Positions 5,705 to 5,802 of a stretch of DNA of 5,802 nucleotides are shown one piece after another. The stretch covers positions 1 through 5,802 of the forward strand of contig QLUN01000063.1 in assembly GCA_018725455.1 (NCBI GenBank). Direction: 5' to 3'. The translations under genes and the position numbers were made by a program. Position 1 is the first letter of the stretch. The number at the start of each line of letters is the position of its first letter. The notes beneath the pieces are model-generated. The model was not told the origin of the DNA, did not search any database, and saw only the letters and a list, made by a program, of their open reading frames with translations. The stretch is from Chloroflexota bacterium (GTDB taxonomy: Bacteria > Chloroflexota > Dehalococcoidia > SZUA-161 > SpSt-899).

Positions 5705-5747
5705 ACCTCCCCTCGTAGCAGAGTTTGCCGGTGACATGGTTTGGTAG
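5589..5747 (+). pseudogene. Possible start of a downstream gene, interrupted after 52 codons
   Basis: In the +1 frame relative to the ATPase, ATG 5589 opens a reading frame to TAG 5745-5747 containing DRAFALRHAPILCLDEREPF. This looks more protein-like than the overlapping ATPase tail. It recalls the APxLxxDxxEPFxP pattern near the N-terminus of uncharacterised proteins I associate with sugar operons and VPS62-like proteins; that resemblance is from memory and weak. If right, a following gene began here and was truncated or frameshifted, and the loss may also explain the abnormal ATPase tail. No good ribosome-binding sequence is close to ATG 5589. It could also be a chance frame. Confidence 0.3.
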
Positions 5748-5753
5748 CTGCCT

Positions 5754-5792
5754 TAATTCTGAGTGGCTGTGGTCATAGCCTATCAGGAATTA
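5754..5792 (+). other. Long imperfect hairpin at the window edge
   Basis: TAATTC (5754-5759) pairs with GAATTA (5787-5792), TGA (5760-5762) with TCA (5783-5785) around one bulged G (5786), and after a 2x2 internal loop GGCTGT (5765-5770) pairs with ATAGCC (5775-5780), closed by GGTC. That is 15 pairs, one of them G-U. No T-run follows, so a classic terminator is unlikely. Candidates are a structured RNA element, an operator palindrome, or the end of a repeat or mobile element that continues beyond the window. It lies 49 nt after the ATPase stop. Confidence 0.55.
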
Positions 5793-5802
5793 TCACCGCA
5801 GG

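Noticed and set aside
5705..5802. tRNA or other classic RNA gene after the ATPase
   Set aside because: The hairpin does not fit into a cloverleaf and no conserved T-arm or acceptor pairing is visible in the 98 bases.

Overview
This window holds one complete carbohydrate ABC importer locus of the CUT1 (MalEFGK-like) type, all on the + strand. In order it encodes a lipoprotein sugar-binding protein (99-1499), a xylose-isomerase-like TIM-barrel sugar isomerase/epimerase (1645-2631), a MalF-type permease (2640-3590), a MalG-type permease (3593-4492) and a MalK/UgpC-type ATPase (4493-5704). The four transport genes would make a working importer: lipid-anchored binding protein outside, a heterodimeric membrane channel, and an ATPase dimer inside. 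The isomerase probably acts on the imported sugar or a derivative of it. The substrate cannot be read from the sequence.

Layout. The first 98 bases hold a strong ribosome-binding sequence, a 22-24 codon leader ORF and a small hairpin just ahead of the binding-protein start. A GC-rich hairpin follows the binding-protein gene. From the isomerase stop onward the genes are tightly packed: 8 nt, 2 nt and 0 nt gaps. After the ATPase come about 100 bases with a possible start of a further gene that soon hits a stop, and a long imperfect hairpin at the window edge.

Most notable observation. The first 44 bases of the MalF-type gene plus 4 upstream bases (2636-2683) occur a second time at 1564-1611, 44 of 48 bases identical, at the place between the binding-protein hairpin and the isomerase start. 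The two copies bracket the isomerase gene at an offset of 1072 bases. The simplest reading is that the ancestral order was binding protein - hairpin - MalF, and that the isomerase gene was inserted or recombined in, leaving a stub of the MalF 5' end. The isomerase also uses more AUA, AGA and AGG codons than its neighbours. The stub ORF overlaps the isomerase start as ATGA and may now serve to couple its translation.

Organism. The base composition is moderately GC-rich (not computed exactly), the binding protein has a lipobox followed by a Pro/Asp/Glu linker, and the locus has the CUT1 gene set. Together these suggest a bacterium such as Bipolaricaulota (Acetothermia), Thermotogota or Chloroflexota. 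This is a loose inference from general style, not from any marker gene.
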